DNA of 64,000 nt from Branchiostoma floridae. Taxonomy: Eukaryota > Chordata > Leptocardii > Amphioxiformes > Branchiostomatidae. Every line of letters begins with the position of its first letter. The first letter of the stretch is position 1. Below the pieces are notes generated by a model. The model was not told the origin of the DNA, did not search any database, and saw only the letters and a program-made list of their open reading frames with translations. Where the stretch lies: the NCBI RefSeq assembly GCF_000003815.2, contig NC_049981.1:13443856-13507855 (forward strand), read 5' to 3'. The position numbers were made by a program, and so were the translations under genes. Shown here piece by piece: positions 1 to 13,500 of the stretch.

Positions 1-3000
1 CTCTTACATTACTCATATTTTTCATTTGCACATGATACAGACCTCAAAATCAAGTCTTCAATTCACAAAGACTGGAAAGGAATTAACTCATGACTATGTT
101 CATGTATTTGAAGTTCAGATTTGGTAGTATCCTGGGCTACTTACATTTGTACATAGTCATGTCCTGGGCTAGTTGCAAGACATTGTAACCAATTATCTTG
201 TACCTTGCATGTATGACTAGTAGACTGAAGCAGTTACCCTTTTCATGACAGCAAAGGATACACATACAAGTCAAGTATATCTACAGCAAAGTTTACACAA
301 GGTAATAATAAGATAGACTGAAACAACACGAGTGTTGATACCAAGGCCAATGGCAGGGTAAGGGTGAATATTGAGGTGTAAAATATGAGTGTATAATACC
401 AGCCTTAAGCACTCGGGCAAGAGAAAATGGACCAATATTGAATACTTGATTAATTATAATAAAATTTGGAACCCAGAACTTGAAGGCACTAGTGTCACAT
501 CTACATTTCAATGCTTTTATAAACAAGAGTTCAGACCTCATGCCTACACAAAATATTTAGAGCCTTTGTCTTATTACCTTTGTAGCTAGTAGGTCATGTC
601 TTTGGTAGCATGTGTTTGTGTGTGGAGTTGACCAGCATACTGCCACTTACTACATACCCATTCTCTCAGCTGACATTAGTTGGTTCACGTCCGTGGTGTT
701 CCTTCCACCTCAACTACCTTTCTTCTAACTTCAAGCTAAAATAGGTATACATCATAATATGTAACACTGAATGTACTGATCTTCAACGCCTCAAAAGATC
801 ATAAACATGCTGTACTCCTCTACTCGACAAGTTTTCTTTGATGTCTCATAGTGAGAGTTGTGCTAACATTGCCAGTTTCTGATTTAAAATGGATGCCAGA
901 ATCTGCAATATGATGGCAACTTGTTTGAGCCATGCAATGTGTTCTTCTGACCATTCTAAAAGTAGATTAATATTTGAGGAAAACAGACTAAATGGGAAAC
1001 AATACAGACAGATACAGCAGTATGATTTCATTTATTTGTTACAAAAGAAGAGAATTCCTTCAGCAAAATATATACTAGATGCCTGTCTCACCTACAAATA
1101 ATTATTCCTTTTTGATGACAAAATATTCCAACAGTGAATATCCATCCTGGAAGATAAAACGTGTATGTTGTGACGCACCCCTTTTCTTTCAGTCTAAAGA
1201 CAGCCAATACCTATACTTCTTAGAAAAGTTGGAAAGAGACCCTCTAACCGTAAATGAAAATAACTTCTTGAGAATTCCCACTGAGGTTCTTTGATCATCC
1301 CAGGAAATCATTGTCTATTGTAGGGAAGACAGACACTGTAACAGCTGAAGTCAGTCAGATTTATGCAAAATACATTGTGGCATGCTTGTATCATAAAGAG
1401 AAAACGCATCAGTAATGCACCTACACCAGGCCAACCCTTCTGTAATACCTTTATGAACACTGTAAGGCGTCCTTAAAGATTGGATTCCATGCAGTGTAAC
1501 AAAGGGATGCCCTGATGTTGGCCTGAGCCTCACTTAACCCACAACAAACATGGTCTGTTTTTACCATGGTACCATCGGCACATACAGGACCATTACTGAA
1601 GAAACTCAGTTAATAGGAGTATACATTATAGAGAAGCTTGCACAAGTTAGGAAAAGTCTTAATTAATACTAAGCAATTATATTAGAAAAATGATAGCTTA
1701 ATATATGGGAATTCACAGCAAGAACGCTGGAAGATACGTGCATTACATTTTCAAGTTATCACTAGTAGCAGTTATCAGACCTGAATTTTATCATGCACTA
1801 ACTGAATGAATATAGCTTAGAGTACAATCTGAAGTACTACGATTGCCATTAATAGTAGTTGTTACAGTATGAGTAGAAAAATACTTTGATGTACAAAACA
1901 AACCCAAACTTTTCCGCTTCCAACCGTCAAACTTCACCCATTTCGACTGATATGACTGCAGTAGCATTAGTAGATGCCAAGTCTGTATCTTAACTAAATA
2001 TTTTCATACAAAACCTTTCAACATCATTTAACTGACCTCTGCTTTTGAGAATCTTTCCTTACATTACCAGTATGAAAACGGAAAATAACTGCACAAGAAA
2101 TACAGTTGGCATATCTCTCCCTGGAACATGTACTGGTTTTGCTATATAAGAAAAATCAAACCTGTAAATGTGTAATACAACAGGTCTTTGCATCGTTGTT
2201 CATATATTTGGACATAAGTACACTTTTCCCTCTTCCTTCCTCGAACATATCAGTCTACTAGAAGTTCTTGAACTACCCTAACAGTCATCCCACACATTCA
2301 TTCCACTTGTTGTATACAAGGATTTAGTTAATCACATATACTTACGGTTAAATCTTAATCTTCTGAATTCTTTGGCACAAAAGGTAATGGCTTATTCCTA
2401 TGTACAAGGGTAAAAATTAAAAACAAGAGAAGCTACACGACTTGCTAACAAATGCCCCCCTCCCCAACCTCTCAAATGGATGTTTCAACATTTTCTGAGG
2501 GTATTTAGTGTGTATCCACAAGTTTGCTGTTTCAGTCATAAACATTGCCATTTTCTCATCTTCTTTATGCACTTTGCTGTTTATATTTTATATCCCACAT
2601 GTCAAGTTGGCCCTTATGCTAGCTGCCTTTTCTGTTTCAGATGTTTAAGTAAAAAGGCACTTCTGGGGGAAAAATTTTCTATGGCAAAATATTGGATCTG
2701 CCTTGATTTGAATAAAAACAAGATCTCAACAAAAAAGGTGCTCTTCCAAAAATGTCAATTTTGTAACAGTGTGTAATTAATTGAGAACAGACCTTGTTGT
2801 CAGCAGTTCACAGCCTTCATCGCATATGTTGGCAGCCATTTCCTATTTGTCTTAGGAATCTTAAGCTGAGAATTTCCACATTGTTTTTGGGTACTTCTCA
2901 CATTAATGTACAGTATCAGCCCTTCAAAACTTAAACGTGGGATATCTTCATATATTGAATTAAAAATGGGTAAAAAAATTAAAAATAAACTGCATCCAAA

Positions 3001-3317
3001 CAGATAAAATCAATTCCGTATCTGGGGGAAGTGCATCAATGCTTTTTGTATTCCCATATGGATACACTGCTTAAGGACAGGCAGGAACATTTGGTCCAGT
3101 CCACACACAGGCATGTCAATCATTGTCAGTTCTTGTGACTCCACCTACAGAAAGAGCTGTCAGTCATTCTTAGCTGTCTTGTGACTCCTCCCACTGGCAG
3201 AGCTGTCAATAATAATCTGTTGTCTGTTCTTGTGAATCCTCCCATAGAAAGAGCTGTCAATCGTAACGAGGTGTCTGTTGTTGTGAAACCTCCCACTGAC
3301 AAAGCTGTCAATCATTC
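1..3317. other. 3' flank and probable 3' UTR of the ZO-1 gene
   Basis: No coding exon, RNA gene or transposon could be supported here. The minus-strand ZO-1 gene ends at 3318, so the right part is probably its 3' UTR, but I could not place a polyadenylation site. The short reading frames present show no family resemblance and no splice context. The 3125-3352 part is a tandem repeat listed separately. Confidence 0.5.
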
Positions 3318-3352
3318 TCAGTTGATGTTTGTTGTGATGACTCCTCCCATGG
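3125..3352. repeat. 51-bp minisatellite spanning the ZO-1 stop codon
   Basis: About four copies of a 51-bp unit. The recurring core AGCTGTCAAT recurs at a spacing of 51 bp (around 3150, 3201, 3252 and 3303), each followed by a GTGA-CTCCTCCCA block. The rightmost copy lies inside the last ZO-1 coding exon and supplies its final residues and stop codon. The other copies lie just downstream, in the presumed 3' UTR. Confidence 0.85.
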
Positions 3353-4558
3353 ACCCTGTGTGATCGTACCGGTGGAACCTGGGCCAGCCAATCAGTGCGA
3401 ACCATGAGAAGTGGTCGACCAATACGGAGACGCTGCTGGCTCCCACCTGACACTGGGAGTTGTTGTTCATCCCTGGTAGGGTCATGTTCTGCCATTGGGT
3501 GGGCTGGCCTGGAAAAACAACAACAATAACAGCAACAACAGTCATTACAACGTAGCTCAGTACTGATTGGACAAGGATAATATGTATGCACATGTGTAGG
3601 TAGCAAGATAAAAAAATGCCTACAAATCCTTCTCTACGTCTAAGTTCAATCTTGCATGGAAATTTACAACATGGGATCATTTTCTGCTATTCACTGGCCT
3701 GGAAAACCTAACAACAGCAAGAATCATAACATGTTGGTACAGACAGGTTTTGAAGCTTACAACATTACTGAATATCTTTAAGACAAGCCCTCTTATATCT
3801 TGACATACATGCACATTTTCAAGACTCTTACACTATGATTTACTACCACATGACTGACATATGCCTACACTTACCTGTGGACGTATCGCTGGACTTTAGA
3901 GCGAAGGACCAGCCATCTGGTGTCATGGAAGCACAGTGTGGCAGGCGCAGCTCCACTGGCTGCAGGAACTTCAGCCCGTGGGGACCACACATCACTAGTG
4001 GACTCAGCAGGGTTTCACCTGGTTGGGCATGAACAAGTACACATGTACAACACTGTTCCATATCTGCACATACATTGGTACAAACATTTTGTGGTATACA
4101 ATAGACTAATCCTGACTATCCATCACAATTTAGCAATTCAACCAATGATAGCATGGCAATTAGCATTTTGACCAATGAGACAGTGTCTGCACGTCTGTCA
4201 CATAATTGTACGTTTTGTTTTCATTTCTACATTTTGGCAGAGATAGTCGGGGCTATGTTATGGATCTACTATACTGGAGGCCAAAACAGCCGCATAAGCA
4301 GAACAAAACATTGTACTAGCTCTATATAGAAATGATTTCAAGACTTTGGCCTGACCTTTGTCCTTGTCCAGTGGCGGCAGGATATTGTTGTCTCGACACA
4401 CCTTGAAGTAGATCTCCTGTTTGGTACCCTCTGGAATTGCTCCCTTGGGAATTATAATGCTGACTCCAGTCTCAGCATTGGACAGCACCCCTCCATTGGA
4501 GTCAAACATGCCCCGTGCTGTTGCTATCACCGTGTGGTTCTCGTCTGGTTCTAGTTCA
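3318..4558 (-). CDS. TJP1: ZO-1 exons 28-30: ZU5 domain and C-terminus
   Basis: Exons 4356-4558, 3875-4018 and 3318-3508, about residues 1389-1566. ZU5 signature: [62 protein letters not shown]5 at the C-terminus is diagnostic of ZO-1 type proteins, where it binds CDC42 effectors. Translation ends [10 protein letters not shown]-stop, and these last residues are encoded by one copy of the 51-bp minisatellite that continues past the stop. Confidence 0.95.
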
Positions 4559-7500
4559 CTGGACAGGGAAGCACAGAAATCTTTAGAGAACCATGGGTCA
4601 AATAAATTTGCCTTGTACTTGCAACATTGCAAAATTGATGCTTTCTTACAATACACAAGCCACAGAGGAAACCTAAATTTTTATCATTATCTCATGTACT
4701 ACTAAGTGATGCAGAACACATTTAATTTTCCTAAAATGTTGCACATTGCTGTTACTATGTATTGAGGTTAGACATATTACCTGGCATGGTCCACCTTCTG
4801 GTCACCAGATGAGGACATCACCACGGAGTCTGATGTCGGAACATGGTCCAGCTGAGTCTTGGGAATCCTCAGGTCGTCCAGCGTTCTCCTCCTGAATTCC
4901 ATGGCGGAATACACCGCTGGCTTCAACCCGTCTCTGTAGGAACGGTTATACACGTCCCTTTCTCTTTCTGGCGTCATCTGCAGACGCGCAGAGTCGGCGC
5001 CGTTGTCCCTCCTGTTCTCTGATTGGTTAGATCCAGTGTCGGACACCATGCTGTCTTCTCCTGTGTCCAGTCTCTCGATGACAGGAATAGTTTTGGTTGG
5101 ATAGACGGAGGATTGCACCACGTCGCTGCTCTCGATGGCTGAATCCACAGGTGGGGAGTGAGAAATGTGGGGCTCGGACTTGGTCTTAGACAGCGGCGAG
5201 TACTGTCCGCGACGGGGGTCTGTCATGGGACCGTTGGACAGCGGCATCTTAGGATATGTGGGGGTTGGACGTTGTATGGAGTTCGTGCTTTGAGTATTGC
5301 TTCCAGTCAGGCTAGTCTTGCTCCCACGTGACAGGGAATGGGCGGTCATGCGCGTGAACTTGTAGGGGTCGTAGCCTCCTGACCGTTCACGCGAGGGTAA
5401 CGTGCGCCTGTCGTAAGATGACGGCTGACCAAAAGCTGACTTGGGAGATTGGTTGTGATCCTGAGGAGCCAGGTATTCTCGCGAGGCAGACAACACTTGT
5501 GAAGCGCGATGTACATGTCTGTCATATGGAGGGGGCTGGGTCTTACCACCACCTGTGAACAATAAACAATGACATCCAGGTAAATCATCTGTCAAATTGA
5601 CATTTTCATTCAAAAGTCTTCATCAGAATTGACGTGAATCATGAATGGTATTAACATTCACTCTGAACAGTATCTCAAACCTGACTGCCATCAAACCAGA
5701 GGAAGTCACACCTTAAATTATCAGGTACATTTGTAATTCAAATAAACACGTACTACTTTAGAGTACCTTTTCTTCCATGCACCATAAAAGACTAAAACAA
5801 ACTGCTGGGCCACATCACTCAGGCCCAATCAAATTGAGTCATCAAGTTTGGCTGCCCTGCTGTAAACCATACTAGAAGTTATTTTCTTTTCAAAGATTGA
5901 GAGTGTTACTACTGAACTCCTCACCTTCCCCTGTGTCCCTTGAGCTGTACCCGTTTGGTCTGTGCCGCTGTTCACTTGGGTAGCCGCCCTCATCCTTCCG
6001 TGGGTAATTGTCGTAGTTTCCGTACCCTGTTTGATATGAAGGCTCTTTCTTTCTCGTTCCCCAAGTGTCGTTGTGTTGACTATAGTCCCTGTAGCGATCG
6101 TTGTCTGGTGGCAGTGTGGCGTAAGGCTCAATACTGGAGAAGGAACGTGGATGCCGATTGTTCTCTCTGCAGACAACCAAAGTACAAAAATTATCACAAA
6201 GGCCACACTGGTCGTTGAGAAATAACTAAATGTACACCTCTGTATACAAGAGGTGTCATAATGGTAGATTGCTGTGCCTGTCACAATGTTCTACCTTAAA
6301 CTGGTCATCAACTGACAAAGTTGTCATCAGGTAGGTTTTGTTGATCAAGGTACTTCAAGTATACATGGCAAGAACCACGATTTTATATGTATATATAATG
6401 TGTATATGCAAATATCACTTAAGGAAATTTTGTATGAATGAAAGCAGGGTCAGAGGTCAACCAAGATGGCTGCCCTCTCAGGACCTCCAGCCCCGGGGAT
6501 TCCAATCCAACCTAATCTTCAGCGGTGGAGGTTCCTGGAGGACACCATCTACACTAGCTAAGTAGTGAATAGGGTTTAGAGTTCTTTTTTGTTCTCATTT
6601 ATAATTTTCGTTTGCTAGTTAGGAGGAAAAATTTCACTTCAATGTGACATTGGCATGGCGCCCCCCTCCCACCCTAGCGATTCTTACCTTATGAGTTTAC
6701 GAACGTTTTCTTTTGTTTTCACTGCCCTTCTCGCCATTAGTATGTCTAGCAATGATTCTTCAAGTGCCCGTTGTGGGATTTGTGACCTACCAGTTACTTG
6801 GTCTGACAGAGGAGTAGAATGTGAGACATGTGGAACCTGGTTCCACGCATCCTGCCAGCACATTGGATCCGACACTTACCTGAACATCACCCTTGACACA
6901 ACATGGCGATGTGTCATCTGTGCCAATGCAAACTACAGCAGCACTCTCTTTGACCTACACGGAGTTGAACAGGAGTATAGCAGAAACCTTAGCTCCTCCT
7001 CCCTCCCAGACAGCGAATCAGGATTCAAGCCTCTTCACTCCTCTACTCCCACCCGCAACAGTCAGCATGGCAGACAGCTCAATCGACCATTGAGGATGCT
7101 GAACGTCAACTTCCAGTCAGCTTCTGGAAAACCCGCAGAGATAGCAAATATGTTGCACAGCACTAAACCAGACGTTGTCTTTGGAACAGAGACCTGGCTC
7201 TACCCAGACATCAAGACCACAGAGTTCTTTCCTGATGGCTTCAACGTCTACAGGAAAGACCGCACCGGAAAGATTGGTGGCGGAGTCCTCATCGCAGTCA
7301 GGGATCACCTGCAGTGCACAGAGGTCCCCGAGCTTGACCCTGGCGGCGAAATTCTGTGGCTGAAGCTACTTATACGCAACCAGCGTCCACTCTACCTCTG
7401 CGTGTTCTACCGCCCTTCCTCTTCTGACAAAGCAGCCCTTGAGAAGCTCGACATGGCACTTCGCAGAGCCTCAGCAATGAAGAACGCCCAACTGATCATT

Positions 7501-10500
7501 GCCGGCGACTTTAACTTTCCATCATGGAACTGGGAAGCCATGACGCTGAAACCAAACCCCGTTTACACGACACTTCACCAACAGTTCGTCGACCTTCTAT
7601 ATGATACAGGTCTAGACCAGATAGTACAGGACCCTACACGTGGGGAAAACACACTAGACTTAGTCCTCACAAACTCTCCATCCCTCATCCCCCGTGTTGA
7701 AGTCATCCCCGGTATCTCCGACCACAGCATCGTGTACTTCGAGTACAAGACCAAGCCGGAAGTACTGCAGAACGCTAACCGTCCCATCCTCCTCTATGGG
7801 CGCGCAAACTGGGAAGCCATGAAGCAGGACATGGAGACACTACAGCAGAGCTTCACAGACTCGGAACACATGTCAACAGAAGAACTGTGGCAGAAGTTCA
7901 AGTTGGCATTGAAAGGTAGCATGGCCAAACATATCCCAACTAAGAAACCTAGACGAAAAGAATCCCTTCCCTGGATGACCTCAGGCATCCATCATCTCAT
8001 TAGAAAGCGTGACAGACTCTACAGGAAGATGAGGAAAAGTGGCAGCCTGGACATGCGGAAGGAAGTCAAGAATCTGAACAGAGAGATCAGGAAACAGATG
8101 CGGCGCTCCTACTGGAGATACACCGAACACCTGTTCTCTCCCACCAGCTCAGAAGAGAGCTCCAGACATAGTCTGAAAAGATTCTGGACCTACGTGAAGC
8201 ACCAGCGCTCCACCACCACTGGCGTACCTGCCCTAAAGTCAAATGGAAAGCTTGTCGTTGACCCTAAACAAAAAGCCGAACTACTGAACAAACAGTTCTA
8301 CACTGCGTTCAGCGAAGGAGCCACATACACAGCATCAGAATTCAAGGACCGGTGCCCAATGCCTGACTCTCGTAATGACTTTCCCTCCATGGATAACATC
8401 ACGATCAGTACCAAAGGCATTGAGAAGCTCCTGACAAGACTGAACCCCACCAAAGCAGCAGGCCCAGATGGCATCACTCCACGCGTGCTGAAAGAGCTGG
8501 CCACAGAACTCTCCCCCATACTCACCACCATTTATAAGTCGTCGCTACACACAGGCCAGGTACCCAAGGATTGGAAGGAAGCATTGGTGACTCCAGTGTT
8601 TAAAAAGGGAGAACACTACAAGGCATCCAACTACCATCCTATCTCCCTCACCAGCGTCCCTGCCAAAATCCTTGAGCATGTCCTTGTTAGTGCCATCATG
8701 CATCACCTTGAATCGAACAACATCTTGTCCACTCAACAACACGGTTTCCGCAAGCACCACTCCTGCGAGACTCAGCTCCTCGAGTTTGTTGAGGAAGCCT
8801 CGTCAGCTATGGAGAGCGGTGTTGCAACTGACGTCATTATTATGGACTTTCAAAAAGCGTTCGATCGAGTGAATCACAGCCTCCTCGTACACAAGTTAGA
8901 CCACTATGGGATCAGAGGGCGCACCAACAGCTGGATAGCGAATTTTCTCAGTGATCGCAAGCAGGCTGTGGTGGTCAATGGTGCCCAGTCGAGCTACGTG
9001 GATGTGAGATCGGGCGTCCCACAAGGTACGGTGCTGGGACCGTGTCTTTTCCTCACCTACATCAACGACCTGCCGGAGAGGATCTCCTCCCCCTCTCGTC
9101 TATTCGCTGATGACACTGCCGTGTACCGGCTGATCACTTGCCTTGAAGACTCCTCAAAGCTGCAAGAGGACCTCGGTAAGTTAGAAGACTGGGAGAGCGA
9201 GTGGGATATGGCCTTCCACCCAGACAAGTGCAGTCAACTGCCCTTGACACGTGCCAGAAAGCCGCCCAATGCCCACACCAGTTATAAGCTCCATAACCAC
9301 ACCCTTGAACGAGTTCCATCCGCCAAGTACCTTGGAGTCACATTACAAGCAGATCTATCCTGGGGCAAGCACATCGATAACACCTACTCTAAAGCCAATC
9401 GAACATTAGGATTCCTACGGCGCAACCTGAGGGTTTGTTCTAGCAAGACAAAGGAGCTGGCGTACAAAGCACTAGTCCGACCAGTTGTGGAGTACGCCAG
9501 CTCCGTTTGGGATCCTCACACCAACAGAGACATTAGCAAAATTGAAAAGATCCAACGCAGGGCAGCCCGTTTTGTCCTGAACAGGCACAGAAACACGTCC
9601 AGTGTTTCTGATATGCTGGAACAACTTCAGTGGCCTTCCCTTCAAGACCGACGCCGCACCAGCAGACTCGCCATGCTGTACAAAATCCTGAATGGTCTGG
9701 CACACGTGCGCTGCAAAACACTGAAGCCTCTACCTAGTAGCAACAGATGCCGAAGGGGTCACAGCCTACAGCTGCAACATATCCCCTGTCGCACCAACTA
9801 CCGACTCAACTCCTTCCTCCCCAGGACTGTTCGAGAATGGAACAATTTGTCCGAAGAAACTGTACAGTCCCCATCCCTGGCCCGTTTCATTCTAAAAGTA
9901 TCCAGTGCCTCCTAGAGCATTAGTGGTGACCTCTGACCCCAACATGTCAATTATTGCCGAAGACTCGGCAGCTGGACATTACGGGAAGAAGAAGAAGCAA
10001 GGCCATGGTCATCAGTCAATGGATAGACAGTCCTACATTTTGCAAGATAACACCACACATGTCCCTACCTTGGGAAGCTGTTGTGGCCTGACATGTTGTC
10101 CCCTTGTGGATGCCCATAGGCATTGTAGTAAGGACCATGGCTGCTGTGCCTGTTGTTTTCAACAGGGGGCCTCACAGACCATGAGTTGTCCCTGCTTCTT
10201 GGTGCCTTCTCCGGGGGGAACTACAGTAGGAGACAAAATCAGATCAGAACAACAGGCTTGTCACGGTTAAAAACATATCTGTAAAACACAGAACAGAACA
10301 GTAACAGAAATTAACACAGTAGAGTAGAACAGAACAGAGTAAACAGAGTAGAATAGAACAGAGCATCCTAGACTTGACAAAAAAGGAAGAAGTCGAGTTG
10401 AAAAGAGTACAGTTGGGTAGAGCAGAGCAAAACAGAAAAGAACAGAATAGACATTACAGGGCAGAGTAGAACAGAACAGAGAAGCAGTCCTTACCTGAGA

Positions 10501-13500
10501 ATAATTGCCAGGCCTGTCAGACGAGAGTTGTCGTGTTGGGTGCGGAGCGTACGGTGAACCTGTGTGAGGGGGCTGTCCATCAACTGTCAGACTGGGGTCT
10601 GAGGTAGACCGACCCATCTGTAACAAGAACAATAGTGTCTTCAGTAGCTTGTATGGGTTGTAGCTCTTTTGAATAGGACCTTACAGTGACACTGCTTGTA
10701 AAAAAAACGCAAGATGAATTTTCCAGGTATATTCTTAGACCTTTATCTGTGAGGTAACCTTTATCTTTGGGGTAACCTTTATCTGTTGTTTTTAAAAACA
10801 GGGTATTTAGGGATATCGAGTCACTGAATGATGGTTTCAAACTGCAATATTCTGAAAATATTGCAGTTTGAAATCCCCTTACGTTGACTTCCAAAAACAA
10901 TGAATATAGGTTATCCCACGGACAAAGGTGGATTTAGTGTTATCTATCAACTGGAGAGATGTTGCCTTCAGGTCAAAAAGCAAACTCACCCTTCCTGACT
11001 CTGGCCCTGTCTCCCCCCACGTGTCTGACGTGTTGAACATGCTGACGGGACGACTGTCCACGGCTGTGGCGAGGTTACCTTCAGACGAGGAGGCATACGA
11101 GAAGCGTGCCGACATGGGGAACAGGAAGTCATCTTCCACATTGTCTTCCATCTGAACGGTAGGATATGATTAAGCATTAGCCTCAGGAATGGTATTACTG
11201 CATGTAAATGGGAAAAATAAGTGCAGTTTAACTTAGTTAATATGCCATCTATTAAAGTTATGGCAGAGACAAAGACCACACAATCTAAAAAAGCTTGCCA
11301 AGGGTCACAGAGAACTTCACTGCACATTCAGCAATAAGGTTCAGAGTAATAATATTCAGGTTTTTAATATTCAAAATTATCAGGGTTCATTACAAGTTTA
11401 TAGCCATTCTTTCATCCCCTATTCATTCATTAAGTTTATAGCCATTCTTTCATCCCCTATTCTCCATTCACTCCTTTCTTATATCCTTCCATCCGCCCAT
11501 CTCTCCACAATTTATCCCTCCCTTCTTGCCTAAACCCATCCCTCCCTCCCTCAGTCCATCCCTCCAGCTATCCGGTACCTTGTTCTCAGACATCCAGACC
11601 GGTTGGGACTGTTGTTTGCGGATGATGTCCTTGACCTTACTGTACCAGGCGTCGTTATTGGACAGATGAACCACAGCTGTTCAACAAACACAGATGTAGA
11701 GTTACTCCACACTAATATTACATACATGTACTCATAGGGAATTACAAAAACAGATAACTTCATGTTTGAAAAATCCATTGATTTGATTCCAAGATGACCC
11801 ACATATACCCAATATCACAAGTCAGCAAATTGCATTGAGCTTTTTTTTAAACCTACAAAGTCAAGTACTTTTAAGCTTTAGCACATTATATACAATAAAA
11901 TTCGGTACATAAATATAACCAAAAAAATTTGCAGATATTTCTCTACTAACAACAGTCAAAACTTTACCACAAAGACATCATGTTGGATTAGTTTATTGCT
12001 AAGAACAACAAATCATCAATTTAACATCATCAATCCATTGACAGTGCAATTTATGCCAACCCTTTGGTATCTGGCATACAGTGTGTAAACAACTGCCGAA
12101 ATAGCATGACATGATGAGGAACTTCTCTATGTAAAAATTGTCGCCCAGAGGTGCTACCAAAAATCCCTATACAACACAGACCTGTGAAGAGGTGTGAGTA
12201 CCCTTGCTTTAACTTCATGGCCTGTTCAAACAGTTTGCGTGAGCTCTTGTTGGATCCCTTGGCGATCCTGGAGCGGAGGTCCTTGACAGTTTGTTTGTTG
12301 TCAGGCTGGAGGAAGATGACTATAGGATACAGCTGGGCATAGTTCAGCCTGTCTACTGCATTGGGAGTGATGTCCAACACACAGTGTTTACCCTACAGGG
12401 ACAAAATAGCAATGGTATGCATTACATAATTACGTCTTTTACTCATAAACACATGTAAATTATTCATTTGTACGTACAGTCAATCCTGTACAAGTGACCA
12501 ACTGGCAAACGTGACCACTTTTTAATGGTTACTTAGACAATTTCCCATTGACACAAACATTAAAAATCCTGTCCATATCGACTAAATCTTATTGCTCCAC
12601 TGAGTTGTCTTCTTGTGCAGGTTTGACTGTACATGCTTCAAAAAGATATGCTTATAAGAATTATATCACCATTACTGCATTAGTGTTTTACCGGTAGTTA
12701 ATGCAATATTGCAGGTACAATGTAACTGAAAAAAAAACACACAAAAATTGAGCCCTGTTGCTGGAAGTCACAGTTGTGATTTACATGACTTTGTGTGTTG
12801 ACAAGAACCTGGACCACTGCACAGTTTAGTGCCTGTCAGTCTGATACCACACACTTGCAGCATGCTACATGTGTGGGTGGCCATTTCAACAACCAGCTAT
12901 CAATTAAGTAATAACAAGCTGTCTAAATCTGTGGGCTGCAGTGCTTACACTACACCACAATGTATACACTTAGAGCAAGCAATGGTAATCAAAGGACAAA
13001 CAACCTTCATTTGTGGATTCTCGGACTGAAAAGGATAATACATGTAACATCAAAATCTTAACATGAAAACTAGAGAATATATTGTTGCTGCCTTATGAAG
13101 GAGTTTAGTGCAGCAGTAGTGCTTACCTTCTCCACTACATCTCTGATGGCATTCAGCTTGATAATGGTGGATGCTCCACCTTTCGCCTCCTTGTCTTTTT
13201 TAATACTTTCTGTGGGAAGAAAAAAGATCAAAAAGCTCAACCACACAATATGCTACCCTCTATACTTTACAGTTACACACTATTCCTTGAGATACAAACT
13301 TTTACAAAGTTGTCTTCACATTGTTACAATTCCCAATTGATGTTGAAATATAAATATAAGCCTTCTTTCTATTGGTTACAACTGTCAATGTTCCAGCAGA
13401 TTTTAAAATATTTGCTTACTTTCTATTGGTTAACCTTAGAACTGTTAAAATGTTTCAATAAATCTTGAAATTTAAGCCAAGTTCCTATTGGTTACACCAG

